Positions 42,205 to 51,096 are shown, counted from the stretch's first letter. The stretch is DNA of 51,109 bases from Sphingopyxis sp. UBA6723 (GCF_002454115.1 NZ_DKIH01000011.1:325428-376536), one strand, 5' to 3'. Numbers and translations are program-made. Notes: generated by a model from the letters alone, not told the origin.

Positions 42205-43654
42205 TCCGCCTGTCATAGCCGACAAGCCCGTACCGCTGTTCGTCGACGTCGATGGGACGCTGACCCGCGCCGATCTTTCGCTCGAAAGCTTTGTGCGGAT
42301 TGCGCGATCGGGCGTCGCCGCGTTGATCGCGGTCCTGACCTGGCTGGTCGCCGGACGCGCCGTCGCCAAAACGATGGCGGCGCGGCGCGATCGCATCGAC
42401 GCAGCGCGACTGCCGTACCGGCTGGAAGTGCTCCACCTGATGGAACAGGCAAAGGCCGATCGCCGTCCGGTCATCCTGGCGAGCGCCAGCCACTGGCGCC
42501 ATATCCGCCGCATTGCCGATCATCTGAAGCTCCCGGATCCGGTCATCGCGACGCGCGGTCGTTCCAACCTCAAAGGTCAGGCGAAACTTGCCGCCATCCG
42601 CGCGCGCATCGGCCCCGATGCGCCGTTCGACTATGTCGGCGACAGCCGCGCCGACACCTGCCTGTGGAACGAAGCGCGCCATGGCTGGTCGGTCGGCCAT
42701 ATCCCGGCGCGATCGTCGGTCCAGCCGCTCGGCGACGCGCGGCCATCTCCTGCCCGGGCGATCATCAAGGCGATGCGGCCGCACCAATGGGCGAAGAACG
42801 CGCTAGTGATCGTTCCCGCTTTTACGTCGGGCGAATTCACCAAACCCACGGTGCTGCTGACGGCGGTAGCAGCCGCGGTATTCATGTCGCTGATCGCCTC
42901 GTCGATCTATCTGCTCAACGACCTGCTCGATCTCGACGCCGACCGCGCGCATCGCACCAAATGTAAACGCCCGCTGGCGCATGGCGACCTGACCATTCCC
43001 GCCGCGCTGGGGCTATCGCTGCTGCTGGCAGCGATCGGGCTGGCCGGGGGGTGGTGGCTCGGCGGGCCCGAACTCATGCTCTGGTTTGTGGCCTATATGG
43101 CGATCACCACCGCTTATTCGTTCCGGCTGAAGGCCGTGATGGTCGGCGATGCGATTGTCCTTGCCTCGCTTTACACGATCCGCATCTGGATCGGCGCAAT
43201 CGCGATTGGCGTTCCCTTGAGCTTCTGGTTGCTGCTGTTTTCGGTCTTTCTGTTCCTGAGCCTTGCGTATCTGAAGCGCTATGTCGAAATGCGCGACGCG
43301 ATCGAGCCGGGGCGGCTGCTGAGCGGACGGGGCTATGTCGGCGGCGATCTGGATGTCGTGATGATGTCGGGCATTTCCGCGGGGATGGTCGCGATCCTGG
43401 TGCTCGCGCTTTTTGCGCATGATCCGGCGACCGCCGCCCATTATGCGCTGCCCGAAATGCTGTGGTTGCTGTGCCTGCCGCTCCTCTATTGGCTCAATCG
43501 GATCTGGATCATGGCGCGGCGCGGCGAAGTGGAGGGCGACCCGGTTGCCTTTGCGATCAAGGACCGGCGCAGTCTGCTCGTCGGCGCGGTGACGGCCTGT
43601 ATCTTTGTCGTCGCGCTCTATGGACCGGCGGCGGTTCAGCTGATCACCGGTTGA
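42194..43654 (+). CDS. HAD phosphatase-UbiA prenyltransferase fusion
   Basis: A 486-residue two-domain membrane protein. Residues 1-185 form a HAD phosphatase (PLFVDVDGTLT with Asp18 and Asp20; VILASASHW; FDYVGDSRADTCLW). Residues ~190-486 form a UbiA prenyltransferase with AMRPHQWAKNALVIVP, the first Asp-rich motif NDLLDLDAD (242-250) and RAHRTKCKRPLAHG. The relatives are decaprenyl-phosphate 5-phosphoribosyltransferases, and the fused phosphatase could remove the 5-phosphate in one protein, giving polyprenyl-phosphoryl-ribose. ATG 42194 has AAAGGG 8 bases upstream and overlaps the glycosyltransferase stop. Confidence 0.85.
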   Translation: MLPDPPVIADKPVPLFVDVDGTLTRADLSLESFVRIARSGVAALIAVLTWLVAGRAVAKTMAARRDRIDAARLPYRLEVLHLMEQAKADRRPVILASASHWRHIRRIADHLKLPDPVIATRGRSNLKGQAKLAAIRARIGPDAPFDYVGDSRADTCLWNEARHGWSVGHIPARSSVQPLGDARPSPARAIIKAMRPHQWAKNALVIVPAFTSGEFTKPTVLLTAVAAAVFMSLIASSIYLLNDLLDLDADRAHRTKCKRPLAHGDLTIPAALGLSLLLAAIGLAGGWWLGGPELMLWFVAYMAITTAYSFRLKAVMVGDAIVLASLYTIRIWIGAIAIGVPLSFWLLLFSVFLFLSLAYLKRYVEMRDAIEPGRLLSGRGYVGGDLDVVMMSGISAGMVAILVLALFAHDPATAAHYALPEMLWLLCLPLLYWLNRIWIMARRGEVEGDPVAFAIKDRRSLLVGAVTACIFVVALYGPAAVQLITG

Positions 43655-43755
43655 CCGCACAGGTCGCCGCAAGCAGCGGACAATTGCTCCGGAACGGCGC
43701 CGCCGCGGATCAGTAGGTTCTGGCCGCACGCGTGCGGTGGGGGCAGCAAGATCGG

Positions 43756-44409
43756 GTGAGCGATGTTGCGGACCATATCCATCTGATCCTGCCCGACCCG
43801 ACCGAACGCGCGGCCTGCTTTCGCGCGCTGGCGCCGGGCGGTCGCCGCGTTGTTCGTTGCTTTGCCAGCGCCGACGATTGGCTGGCGGGCGAAGGCGATA
43901 GCAGCGGTGCGATCCTGCTCTTTCGCTGGCACCAGCCGGGGCGGATCGGCGGCGCGGCGTTGCTGGACCGGATCGCGGGGCGCGCCGATATTGCGGCCTT
44001 TGTTGCTGCCGCGCAGCTGAGCATCGCCGAATCGCGGGAGATCCTGCGCAGCGGCGCCCGCGATCTGCTGCCTGCGCCGCTCGATCCGCAGCATGTGCGC
44101 CGCGTCATCGACGCTGCGCTGGACGAGTGGTCCGTGCGGCAAGCGGCAGTGAACCGGCACCGCGAGGCTGAGGCGCGACTGGCAGCACTGACCCCGCGCG
44201 AGCGCAGCATCTTGGATGCGATTGCGGCGGGGCTGGGCAACAAGGCGATCGCGCGGCAGCTGGATTTGAGCCCGCGCACGGTCGAGGTGCACCGCGCCAA
44301 TATCATGCGACGCGCCGGGGCGGGCAATGTCGCCGAGCTGCTGCGGTGGCAGTTCATCGCCGAACAGGCGCGCAGCGCGCCCGTCAATCGGGTCCATTTC
44401 GGTGCATGA
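43756..44409 (+). CDS. FixJ/LuxR-type regulator with degenerate receiver domain
   Basis: A 217-residue protein: an N-terminal receiver-like domain (about 5-125) and a LuxR-type helix-turn-helix (150-205: LTPRERSILDAIAAGLGNKA, SPRTVEVHRANIMRRAG). Where a phospho-accepting Asp is expected at the end of strand 3, the sequence reads AILLFRWHQPG, so phosphorylation is unlikely. The switch region is also atypical. GTG 43756 is preferred; GTG 43732 would add 8 residues. No histidine kinase is adjacent. The target is unknown. Confidence 0.82.
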   Translation: MSDVADHIHLILPDPTERAACFRALAPGGRRVVRCFASADDWLAGEGDSSGAILLFRWHQPGRIGGAALLDRIAGRADIAAFVAAAQLSIAESREILRSGARDLLPAPLDPQHVRRVIDAALDEWSVRQAAVNRHREAEARLAALTPRERSILDAIAAGLGNKAIARQLDLSPRTVEVHRANIMRRAGAGNVAELLRWQFIAEQARSAPVNRVHFGA

Positions 44410-44551
44410 TCGCGCCGCCGCGCGGACAATATCGGCGCGCTCGACCTATAAGGATCATGAACGGCGCACCGCCCTTGAGTTGGTCCCCATGGGCGCTGCC
44501 GTTCATCCGCGCGGGGTCAACCCCACCTGATCGCGCGCGACCGACAGGGTC

Positions 44552-44577
44552 GGCAGGGGAATGTTCCTTCCCCTGCC
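44552..44577 (-). terminator. Hairpin after the acyltransferase gene
   Basis: On the minus strand a 10-bp perfect stem (GGCAGGGGAA / TTCCCCTGCC) with a 6-base loop starts 5 bases past the stop codon. There is no T-tract, so termination may be inefficient or Rho-assisted. Confidence 0.55.
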
Positions 44578-44581
44578 GGCC

Positions 44582-45634
44582 CTATTCGCGTCCGGTCACG
44601 AGCGCGCGCTGCTCGGCGCGGCCCATCGACAGCAGGATCGGGTCGGATGCCTGCCGTGCGGCGAAATCAGCCTTGCTGGCGATCCCCTGCCAAGTGATGC
44701 CGATTAGCGATTGCGCAATCGCGCCGCCCAGCGTGTCGCCGGGGCCGGGCAGAATGATCACGTCGGGGGCATATTCCCTGACCGCGACCCGCACCGACAG
44801 CGCGAAGTCATAGGGCTCCAGGATCTGGTGACCGAAGGTGTAATCCCAGACCGCAGCGGGGTCGCTGGCGAAGCGGCGCCAGACATGGCCGCGGCCATCG
44901 ACCAGCGGGATCGCGGGCGCACCGAACAGCGAAGCGGGCAATTCGGCCTTCGCCTTGTCCGAACTACCGAACATCAGCGGAGTGTGAAACGGCCCGTGGC
45001 CCGCGAGACGCAGCGGATCGCGGCCCGGGGTCGGCGGCGCCTCGGCGAGCAGCGCTGCGAGGCCCGCTTCATTGCCCGCAAACACGAGCATCCCGGCGAG
45101 GTCGATCGACAGCGCGAGCGCGTGGTCGGGGCGTGCCGCGATAGCATCGACCAGCACCAACAATGCATCGCGCAAGCCCGGAACCGGGCGCCAGTCCTCA
45201 TCGACGACTTGCAGCAAGATCTGGCCGCCGGGGCCGTGGGTCTGGCTGTTGAGGCCCATCGCGTTGCTGATGCGGAAACCGTCCTCGACCGACACCGCGC
45301 CGCCCAAAGCGAGCGCGCTGTACCAACCCATCGAATTGCCCGCGACCGCGGCGATGTCATATTGTTCGCGATCGATGCTCAGGAAGTCGAGGGCGGTCGC
45401 GGTGTAGATCAGCGGCGCCGCGACGTCGCCGCGCATATGAGTCGCGACGCTGAAGCGCTCGGCGCCGTCGAGTTCGCTGACCGTCGGCTGGCCGCGGTCG
45501 CGGCGCTGGGCGTCGAAATTGGCGATGAGATCCGCGAAGCGCGCCCCGTGCAGCCGCGCGATGCTCCCGAGTTCGCCCTTGCCATAGGTGCCGCGGCCGG
45601 GGGCGACGACGAGGGCGGTCTTGCGGGTACTCAT
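44582..45634 (-). CDS. ACP S-malonyltransferase-like acyltransferase
   Basis: A 350-residue protein with the malonyl-CoA:ACP transacylase fold. The nucleophile elbow is GNSMG (Ser101) and the catalytic His217 lies in GHGPFHTPLM. It is longer and more divergent than housekeeping FabD, and lacks the typical GQGSQ start (VVAPGRGTYGKGELG instead), so it is probably a specialised transacylase or hydrolase rather than FabD. It lies downstream of a fused E1 dehydrogenase on the same strand, separated by a 31-bp inverted repeat. ATG 45634 follows GAGGGGG. Confidence 0.8.
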   Translation of the reverse strand: MSTRKTALVVAPGRGTYGKGELGSIARLHGARFADLIANFDAQRRDRGQPTVSELDGAERFSVATHMRGDVAAPLIYTATALDFLSIDREQYDIAAVAGNSMGWYSALALGGAVSVEDGFRISNAMGLNSQTHGPGGQILLQVVDEDWRPVPGLRDALLVLVDAIAARPDHALALSIDLAGMLVFAGNEAGLAALLAEAPPTPGRDPLRLAGHGPFHTPLMFGSSDKAKAELPASLFGAPAIPLVDGRGHVWRRFASDPAAVWDYTFGHQILEPYDFALSVRVAVREYAPDVIILPGPGDTLGGAIAQSLIGITWQGIASKADFAARQASDPILLSMGRAEQRALVTGRE

Positions 45635-45659
45635 GCCCAACGCCCCCTCAGGACAGCGT

Positions 45660-45766
45660 CGTGCCCCTGCGAAGGCAGGGGCCCATCACCCTCCCTCGCC
45701 GCATTTGGCAAAGCGGGCAGGAAACCGATAGCGCCGGTGATGGGCCCCTGCCTTCGCAGGGGCACG
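45660..45766. repeat. Perfect 31-bp inverted repeat
   Basis: Arms 45660-45690 and 45736-45766 are exactly complementary over 31 bases (starting CGTGCCCCTGCGAAGGCAGG), with a 45-base loop. It lies between the E1 gene and the acyltransferase gene and could form a strong mRNA structure between them. Confidence 0.85.
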
Positions 45767-45779
45767 GCGGCCTGGAAAC

Positions 45780-47987
45780 TCATGCCAACAGCTCCTTCGC
45801 AGCAGCGTAGATCGAATCGCGGCTGGGCAGGGTCAGCGTCGCCGCCCTGCCCAGCGGAATAAAGCTGTCGTCGGCGGCAATCCGCGCCAGCTTCTTGCCC
45901 GGCGTGCGCTCCACAAACGTCGCCATCAGCGCCTCGCTCTGCGATCCGGTGATGCGACATTCGTCGACGATCAGGATGTGCTTGGCATCGCCAACCGCGG
46001 CCACCAACTTGTCCTCGTCAACCGGGCCGAGCCAGCGCAGGTCGATCACGCGCGCCTTGACGCCGTCGGCGGCGAGCAGTTTCTCGGCCTGGCGCGAAAG
46101 ATAATATCCGTTGCCATAGGTGACGATCGCAAGCTCGGTGCCGTCGCCGTGAACGCCCACGTCGCCGAAAGCGATCGGCAGACCCTCGCCAGGCGCCTCA
46201 TAGACACTCGTCCACAGGCCATCGCCCGCTTCGTGAAGATCGCGGGTCATGTAGAGCGCGATCGGTTCGACAAAGACGACGACGCGCTGTTCCTCGCGCG
46301 CCAACCGGACGCATTCGCGGAGCATCGCCACCGCGTCGCGCCCGTTCGACGGCACCGCGAGAATGACGCCCGGAATGTCGCGGAAGATCGCGAGGCTGTT
46401 GTCGTTGTGGAAATGGCCGCCGAAACCCTTCTGATACCCCAGCCCCGCGATGCGGATCACCATCGGATTGGTATATTGGCCGTTCGAGAAGAAGCTCAAG
46501 GTCGCCGCCTCGCCGCGGATCTGGTCCTCGGCATTATGGACATAGGCGAGGAACTGGATTTCGGGCATCGGCACGAAACCATTATGCGCCATGCCGATCG
46601 CGAGCCCGAGGATCGCCTGTTCGTCGAGCAAGGTGTTGATCACGCGCGCCGACCCGAAGCGCTGGTGCAGCTTTGCGGTGACATTATAGACCCCGCCCTT
46701 CGGCCCGACATCCTCGCCCATCACGGCAATTTCGGGATAGGCTAGCATCAGGTCGGCAAGCGCCCAGCTGAGCAGCCGCGCCATATGCTGCGGCTTGTCC
46801 ATCGCGCCCGCATCGCTGCCGAACATCGTGGTGCGGTCCTCGTCCGAGGGCGTGTTGGCGCGGGCAAGGTCGCGCTTGGGCGGCACGATGCTCTGCATCA
46901 CATGCGCGGGCGTGGTGATCTTGGGGCGCAGGATCGCGGCCTCGGCCTGCCGCGCGAGCGTCGCGCCGATGTCTTCATAGACGTCGGCGATCTCGGCGGG
47001 GGTCATCCAACCCTGCTCGGCCATCAGCGCCGCGCCCGCGAGCAGCGGGTCGCGCGCTTCGTCGGCCTCGATCAACGATTTGGGCAGATAGGCGCCCTGC
47101 ACGTCGGACCCGGCGTGACCATAGAGCCGCACCGTCGCCATGTGGAGGAACACCGGCTTGCGATACCGGCGCGCATAATCGGCGGCCTCGCACGCCCCCG
47201 CATAGGCCGACACGAGATCGCTGCCGTCGCATTGGATATAATGCAGCCCGGCGCGGTGGCGGAACTGCGCCTCGATCCAGCCGGTCGGGGTGCGCGTCGA
47301 AATGCCGATGCCATTGTCCTCGCACAGGAAGATCAGCGGCATCGGCGAGCCCTGGAACGCCGCCCAGCCCGCGGTGTTGAACGCGCCCTGCGCGGTCGAA
47401 TGGTTCGCCGAGGCATCGCCGAAACTGGTCAACACGACGGCATCGTCGGGCAGCGGCAGCCCGGTCATGCCGAGGCGGCGTGCGATGCCGATCGAGAAGG
47501 CGGCGCCGACGGCTTTGGGCAGGTGCGAGGCGATCGTCGAGGTTTGCGGCGGGATATTGAGCGGTTTCGACCCGATCACCTTGTGGCGGCCGCCCGAAAT
47601 CGGGTCTTCGCTCGACGCGGCGAAGCTCAGCAGCATGTCCCAGGTCGGGGTCTGCCCCGGCACCTGCCGCGCGCGGTGGAGCTGGAAGGCGTTCGAGCGG
47701 TAATGGAGGAACGCCATGTCGGTGACGCGCAGCGCCGCTGCGACCGCGGCATTGCCCTCATGCCCCGACGATCCGATCGTGTAGAATCCCTCGCCGCGCG
47801 CCTGCAGGTGGCGCGACAGCCGGTCCATCTGGCGGCTGGTCAGCTGCGACAGGAAAATATCGGTGGCGTCGGCGCGCGACAGCCCGATCGCGCCAGGATC
47901 GGGGGCATCGGCGCGGTCCGGCAAGCGGCCACCCGCGAGCGCGGCGAGGAATTTTTCATGTACTGCCTGCGCCGCGTCCACCGACAT
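45780..47987 (-). CDS. 2-oxoacid dehydrogenase E1, fused alpha and beta subunits
   Basis: A 735-residue thiamine-diphosphate enzyme. The alpha part (about 40-370) has the TPP motif starting GDASANH (190) and ending EDNGIGIS (Asn225); the beta part (about 400-735) has MGEDVGPKGGVYNVTAKLHQ, LLDEQAILGLAIGMA and LRWLGPVDEDKLV. Fused forms occur among branched-chain or acetoin-type E1 proteins, and the substrate cannot be read from sequence. No E2 or E3 gene is adjacent. ATG 47987 lies directly after GGGAGG with no spacer; GTG 47981 would have a 6-base spacer and may be the true start. Confidence 0.9.
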   Translation of the reverse strand: MSVDAAQAVHEKFLAALAGGRLPDRADAPDPGAIGLSRADATDIFLSQLTSRQMDRLSRHLQARGEGFYTIGSSGHEGNAAVAAALRVTDMAFLHYRSNAFQLHRARQVPGQTPTWDMLLSFAASSEDPISGGRHKVIGSKPLNIPPQTSTIASHLPKAVGAAFSIGIARRLGMTGLPLPDDAVVLTSFGDASANHSTAQGAFNTAGWAAFQGSPMPLIFLCEDNGIGISTRTPTGWIEAQFRHRAGLHYIQCDGSDLVSAYAGACEAADYARRYRKPVFLHMATVRLYGHAGSDVQGAYLPKSLIEADEARDPLLAGAALMAEQGWMTPAEIADVYEDIGATLARQAEAAILRPKITTPAHVMQSIVPPKRDLARANTPSDEDRTTMFGSDAGAMDKPQHMARLLSWALADLMLAYPEIAVMGEDVGPKGGVYNVTAKLHQRFGSARVINTLLDEQAILGLAIGMAHNGFVPMPEIQFLAYVHNAEDQIRGEAATLSFFSNGQYTNPMVIRIAGLGYQKGFGGHFHNDNSLAIFRDIPGVILAVPSNGRDAVAMLRECVRLAREEQRVVVFVEPIALYMTRDLHEAGDGLWTSVYEAPGEGLPIAFGDVGVHGDGTELAIVTYGNGYYLSRQAEKLLAADGVKARVIDLRWLGPVDEDKLVAAVGDAKHILIVDECRITGSQSEALMATFVERTPGKKLARIAADDSFIPLGRAATLTLPSRDSIYAAAKELLA

Positions 47988-48160
47988 CCTCCCTTTCGGT
48001 CCTGCCCTTTCTGGCTACCGGCCGCACAAGCGACCATCGGACCCATGCGGCAGCGCGCTATAACGGGGCAGGTCGGCGCGCAAGCATCTCTTGCCTTGGC
48101 GCGCCGCCTCGCGCTACGCGTTGGCGCGATGATGATGCACGGCGGAACAGTCTTTTGGGC

Positions 48161-48865
48161 ATGATGTCGCTGTGGATCGCCCAGGCGTCGACGGCCGCCG
48201 AAGCGCCGGGCGCCGGTGGCGGCTGGCTGATCGATCCCGAACTCGTCGATCCCGCCTATAGTCAGACGATCGCAGGCGGCGAAATCCAGACGGTGTTTCC
48301 GCCGCCGCCACCGCCGCCGCCACCCACTCCCGAATGGCTGAGATCGCTGTTCGATGGGATTGCCAACTTTTTCCAGTGGAGCGCCGCCGCCGCCAAGCCG
48401 TTGCTGTGGATCGGCGTCGCGCTGCTGGCGCTGTTCTTGCTCTATCATTTCGTTCCCGCCTTTGCGCGCTGGGTCGATAATCTGCCGTTTCGGCGGAAGG
48501 CGAGCGATGACGAGGAGGCGGACGATGTCGGGCTGGCCGAAGCGGGCGCGGCGCGCGCGTTGCTGAGCGAGGCCGATGCGTTGGCCGCGGAGGGCCGCTT
48601 TGCCGAGGCGGTCCACCTGCTGCTCTATCGCAGCGTCGAGGATATCGAGGGCCGCCGCCCCGGGCTGGTCAAGCCCGCGATGACGTCGCGCGACCTGGCC
48701 GAGGCGCGCGACCTGCCCGGGGTCGCACGCGACGCGTTCAGCCGCATCGCGCGCGCGGTCGAGATCAGCCTGTTCGGCGGGCGGTCGATCGACGCGAGTG
48801 CGTGGCAACAATGCCGCAGCGCCTATGCCGAACTGACGGTGCCGAAGAATTGGGCGCGGGCGTGA
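48161..48865 (+). CDS. DUF4129 membrane protein
   Basis: A 234-residue protein with a possible N-terminal export signal, an extracytoplasmic region ending in a proline run (FPPPPPPPPPTPEW), one clear membrane helix (PLLWIGVALLALFLLYHFVP) and a cytoplasmic C-terminal DUF4129 domain (AARALLSEADALAAEGRFAE, SRDLAEARDLPGVAR). DUF4129 proteins accompany MoxR/DUF58 systems; their function is unknown. ATG 48161 or 48164 is plausible. It is divergent from the E1 gene and its stop overlaps the next start (GTGA). Confidence 0.82.
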   Translation: MMSLWIAQASTAAEAPGAGGGWLIDPELVDPAYSQTIAGGEIQTVFPPPPPPPPPTPEWLRSLFDGIANFFQWSAAAAKPLLWIGVALLALFLLYHFVPAFARWVDNLPFRRKASDDEEADDVGLAEAGAARALLSEADALAAEGRFAEAVHLLLYRSVEDIEGRRPGLVKPAMTSRDLAEARDLPGVARDAFSRIARAVEISLFGGRSIDASAWQQCRSAYAELTVPKNWARA

Positions 48866-50097
48866 GCGGGCCAGCAACCAGCGACGGCGGCTTCAACCCG
48901 CGCCTGATCGCGGGGGTCGTGGCGATCGGGGTGATCGCGTTCATCGCGCTCTGGGCGCTGATCGCGCTCGGCCCGCAGCTGAGCAGCGGCAATGACGGCG
49001 GCGGCCACGCGCTGTCGAAAGCCGCACCGGGCTATGCCGGGATCGTCGATCTGCTCGAACGCAGCGACGCGGTGGTGGACCTCCGCCGCCGCGAAGAGGC
49101 GCCAGCGCTCGAAGATCCCGAACTGCTGATCCTGACCCCCGGCCATACCACCAAGCCCGATGATCTCGCCCGCCTGATCAGTGAACAGCGCGGCGGTCCG
49201 GTGCTGATCATTTTGCCGAAATGGCGCACCGGCCGCCACCCGTCGAAAGCGGGCTGGGCGGCAGACGGCTTTGCTTCGGCGCCATCGCGCAAGATGCTGC
49301 CGCCTGCCGCCGGACGCATCGAAAAAATCGGCAGCGAGCCCAACGCGCGCGGCGCGCAGGCAAGGGGCTATCTAGGCGGCTATCCGATTGCGCTGACGCT
49401 GCCGAACCTGCGCACCCAGGTGCTGACCGCGCCTGATCTGGAGACGCTGATCGCCTTTCCGCACGGCGGCGCGGTGCTGGCAAAGCAGCCCGATGCGCCA
49501 ATCTACATCCTGTCCGATCCCGATTTCGTCAACAATCTGGCCTTTGCGAGCCGCGACCGCGCCCGCACCGCGGCAATACTGATCGATGCAGTGGCCGAAG
49601 ATGCCGGGGCGTATAGCGTCGCGTTCGACGTGACGCTGAACGGCTTTGGCAGCCAGCGGTCGTTGCTGCGCTTTGCCTTTGTGCCGCCGTTCATCGGCAT
49701 CACCTTGTGCCTGATCGCCGCGGGGCTGCTCGCATTATGGCAAGCATGGATGCGCTTTGGCCCGGCGCTGAAACCGGCGCGCGCGATTGCGGTGTCGAAG
49801 GCGGCGCTGATCGCCAATAGCGCCGACCTGATCAAACAGGCACGCCGCGAGCTGGACGGCGCAGAGGCCTATGTCCGCAGCCAGCGCAGCGCGATTGCGC
49901 GGCGGCTGCATGCGCCCGGCGGGCTCGACGACGCGGCGACCGACCGCTGGATCGACAAGCATCTGCACGGCAGCGGCGAAACATTTTCCGCGCTCGCACG
50001 GCGGCTGCCGCTCGCGCGCAATACCCATGAATTTTTGGCAGACGCGCAGGCGCTGCACGACATCAGGAAGGATTTACTGCGTGACAGCCAACAATGA
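48862..50097 (+). CDS. DUF4350 membrane protein
   Basis: A 411-residue protein with an N-terminal membrane helix (LIAGVVAIGVIAFIALWALI), a large extracytoplasmic DUF4350 domain (about 45-270: GYAGIVDLLERSDAVVDLRR, LLILTPGHT, PIYILSDPDFVNN) and a second helix (FIGITLCLIAAGLLALWQAW), then a helical cytoplasmic tail. It is the usual middle member between DUF4129 and MoxR genes. The GTG start at 48862 overlaps the upstream stop, and its 3' end overlaps the MoxR gene by 17 bases. Confidence 0.82.
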   Translation: MSGPATSDGGFNPRLIAGVVAIGVIAFIALWALIALGPQLSSGNDGGGHALSKAAPGYAGIVDLLERSDAVVDLRRREEAPALEDPELLILTPGHTTKPDDLARLISEQRGGPVLIILPKWRTGRHPSKAGWAADGFASAPSRKMLPPAAGRIEKIGSEPNARGAQARGYLGGYPIALTLPNLRTQVLTAPDLETLIAFPHGGAVLAKQPDAPIYILSDPDFVNNLAFASRDRARTAAILIDAVAEDAGAYSVAFDVTLNGFGSQRSLLRFAFVPPFIGITLCLIAAGLLALWQAWMRFGPALKPARAIAVSKAALIANSADLIKQARRELDGAEAYVRSQRSAIARRLHAPGGLDDAATDRWIDKHLHGSGETFSALARRLPLARNTHEFLADAQALHDIRKDLLRDSQQ

Positions 50098-51049
50098 CAT
50101 CGCGAGCGTTCAGGCGCTCGGCGCCGCGATCGAGGCCGAGGTCGCCAAGGTCGTGTTCGGACAGGGGCCGCTGACCCGCATGGTGACGATCGCGCTGCTC
50201 GCGGGCGGCCATGTGCTGCTCGAAGGCCCGCCGGGAACCGCCAAGACATTGCTGGCGCAGGCGTTCGCGCGCGCCACCGGGCTCGATTTCGGGCGCATCC
50301 AGTTCACCCCCGACCTGATGCCCGGCGACATTTTGGGGTCGAACCTGTTCAATTTCCAGACGTCGAGCTTCACCCTGACCAAGGGGCCGATCTTTACCGA
50401 GCTGCTGCTCGCCGACGAAATCAACCGCACCCCGCCCAAGACGCAGGCGGCGCTGCTCGAAGCGATGCAGGAGCGCCGCGTGACGATTAATGGCGAGGCG
50501 CATGTGATGAGCCCGCGCTTCACCGTGCTCGCGACGCAGAACCCGATCGAACAGCAGGGCGTCTATCCACTGCCCGAGGCACAGCTCGACCGCTTCCTGT
50601 TCAAGCTGGTCGTCGATTATCCCGCCGCTGACGAGGAACGGCGGATCGTTGCCGATCATGGCGGGCGCTTCAAGAGCCCCGCGGTCGGTGATTTCGGGGT
50701 GACCGAGGTTGCGAATGCGGCGACCATCGAGGCGGCGATCGACACGATCGCGACGGTGCGGCTGGCCGACGAGATTGTCGACTATATCGTCCGCCTCGTC
50801 CGCGCGACGCGCGAGAGCGCCGATTTGGAGTGCGGCGCTTCCCCCCGCGCCGCGACGCTACTGGCGCGCGCCGCCTGCGCCGCCGCGGCGCTCGACGGAC
50901 GCGACTATGTGATTCCCGACGACATCCAGCAGCTGGCATCAGGGGTGCTGCGCCACCGCGTCATCCTGTCGGCGGCGGCTGAAATTGAGGGGCGCAGCGT
51001 CGAACAGGTGGTTGCGGCGCTGCTCGACCGCGAGGAAGTGCCGCGGTGA
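50081..51049 (+). CDS. MoxR-family AAA+ ATPase
   Basis: A 322-residue AAA+ chaperone-like ATPase. Walker A is GPPGTAKT (49-56), Walker B LLADEINR (109-116), sensor 1 ATQNPIEQQG and the arginine-finger region QLDRFLFKL. MoxR proteins work with VWA/DUF58 partners in maturation of envelope or metal-dependent enzymes. The GTG start at 50081 has GGAAGGA about 8 bases upstream and lies inside the end of the DUF4350 gene. The expected DUF58 gene would lie to the right of the window. Confidence 0.93.
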   Translation: MTANNDIASVQALGAAIEAEVAKVVFGQGPLTRMVTIALLAGGHVLLEGPPGTAKTLLAQAFARATGLDFGRIQFTPDLMPGDILGSNLFNFQTSSFTLTKGPIFTELLLADEINRTPPKTQAALLEAMQERRVTINGEAHVMSPRFTVLATQNPIEQQGVYPLPEAQLDRFLFKLVVDYPAADEERRIVADHGGRFKSPAVGDFGVTEVANAATIEAAIDTIATVRLADEIVDYIVRLVRATRESADLECGASPRAATLLARAACAAAALDGRDYVIPDDIQQLASGVLRHRVILSAAAEIEGRSVEQVVAALLDREEVPR

Positions 51050-51069
51050 TTTGGATTTGTTATAGATCC

Positions 51070-51096
51070 TCCCTGTCGCGCAGCGATGGGGAGGGG
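51070..51096. repeat. Intergenic repeat at the right edge
   Basis: CCTCCCTGTCGCGCAGCGAT followed by GGGGAGG forms an inverted repeat with arms CCTCCC/GGGAGG around a partly paired GTCGCGCAGCGAT centre. It resembles common sphingomonad intergenic elements and follows the MoxR stop by about 20 bases. Confidence 0.5.
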
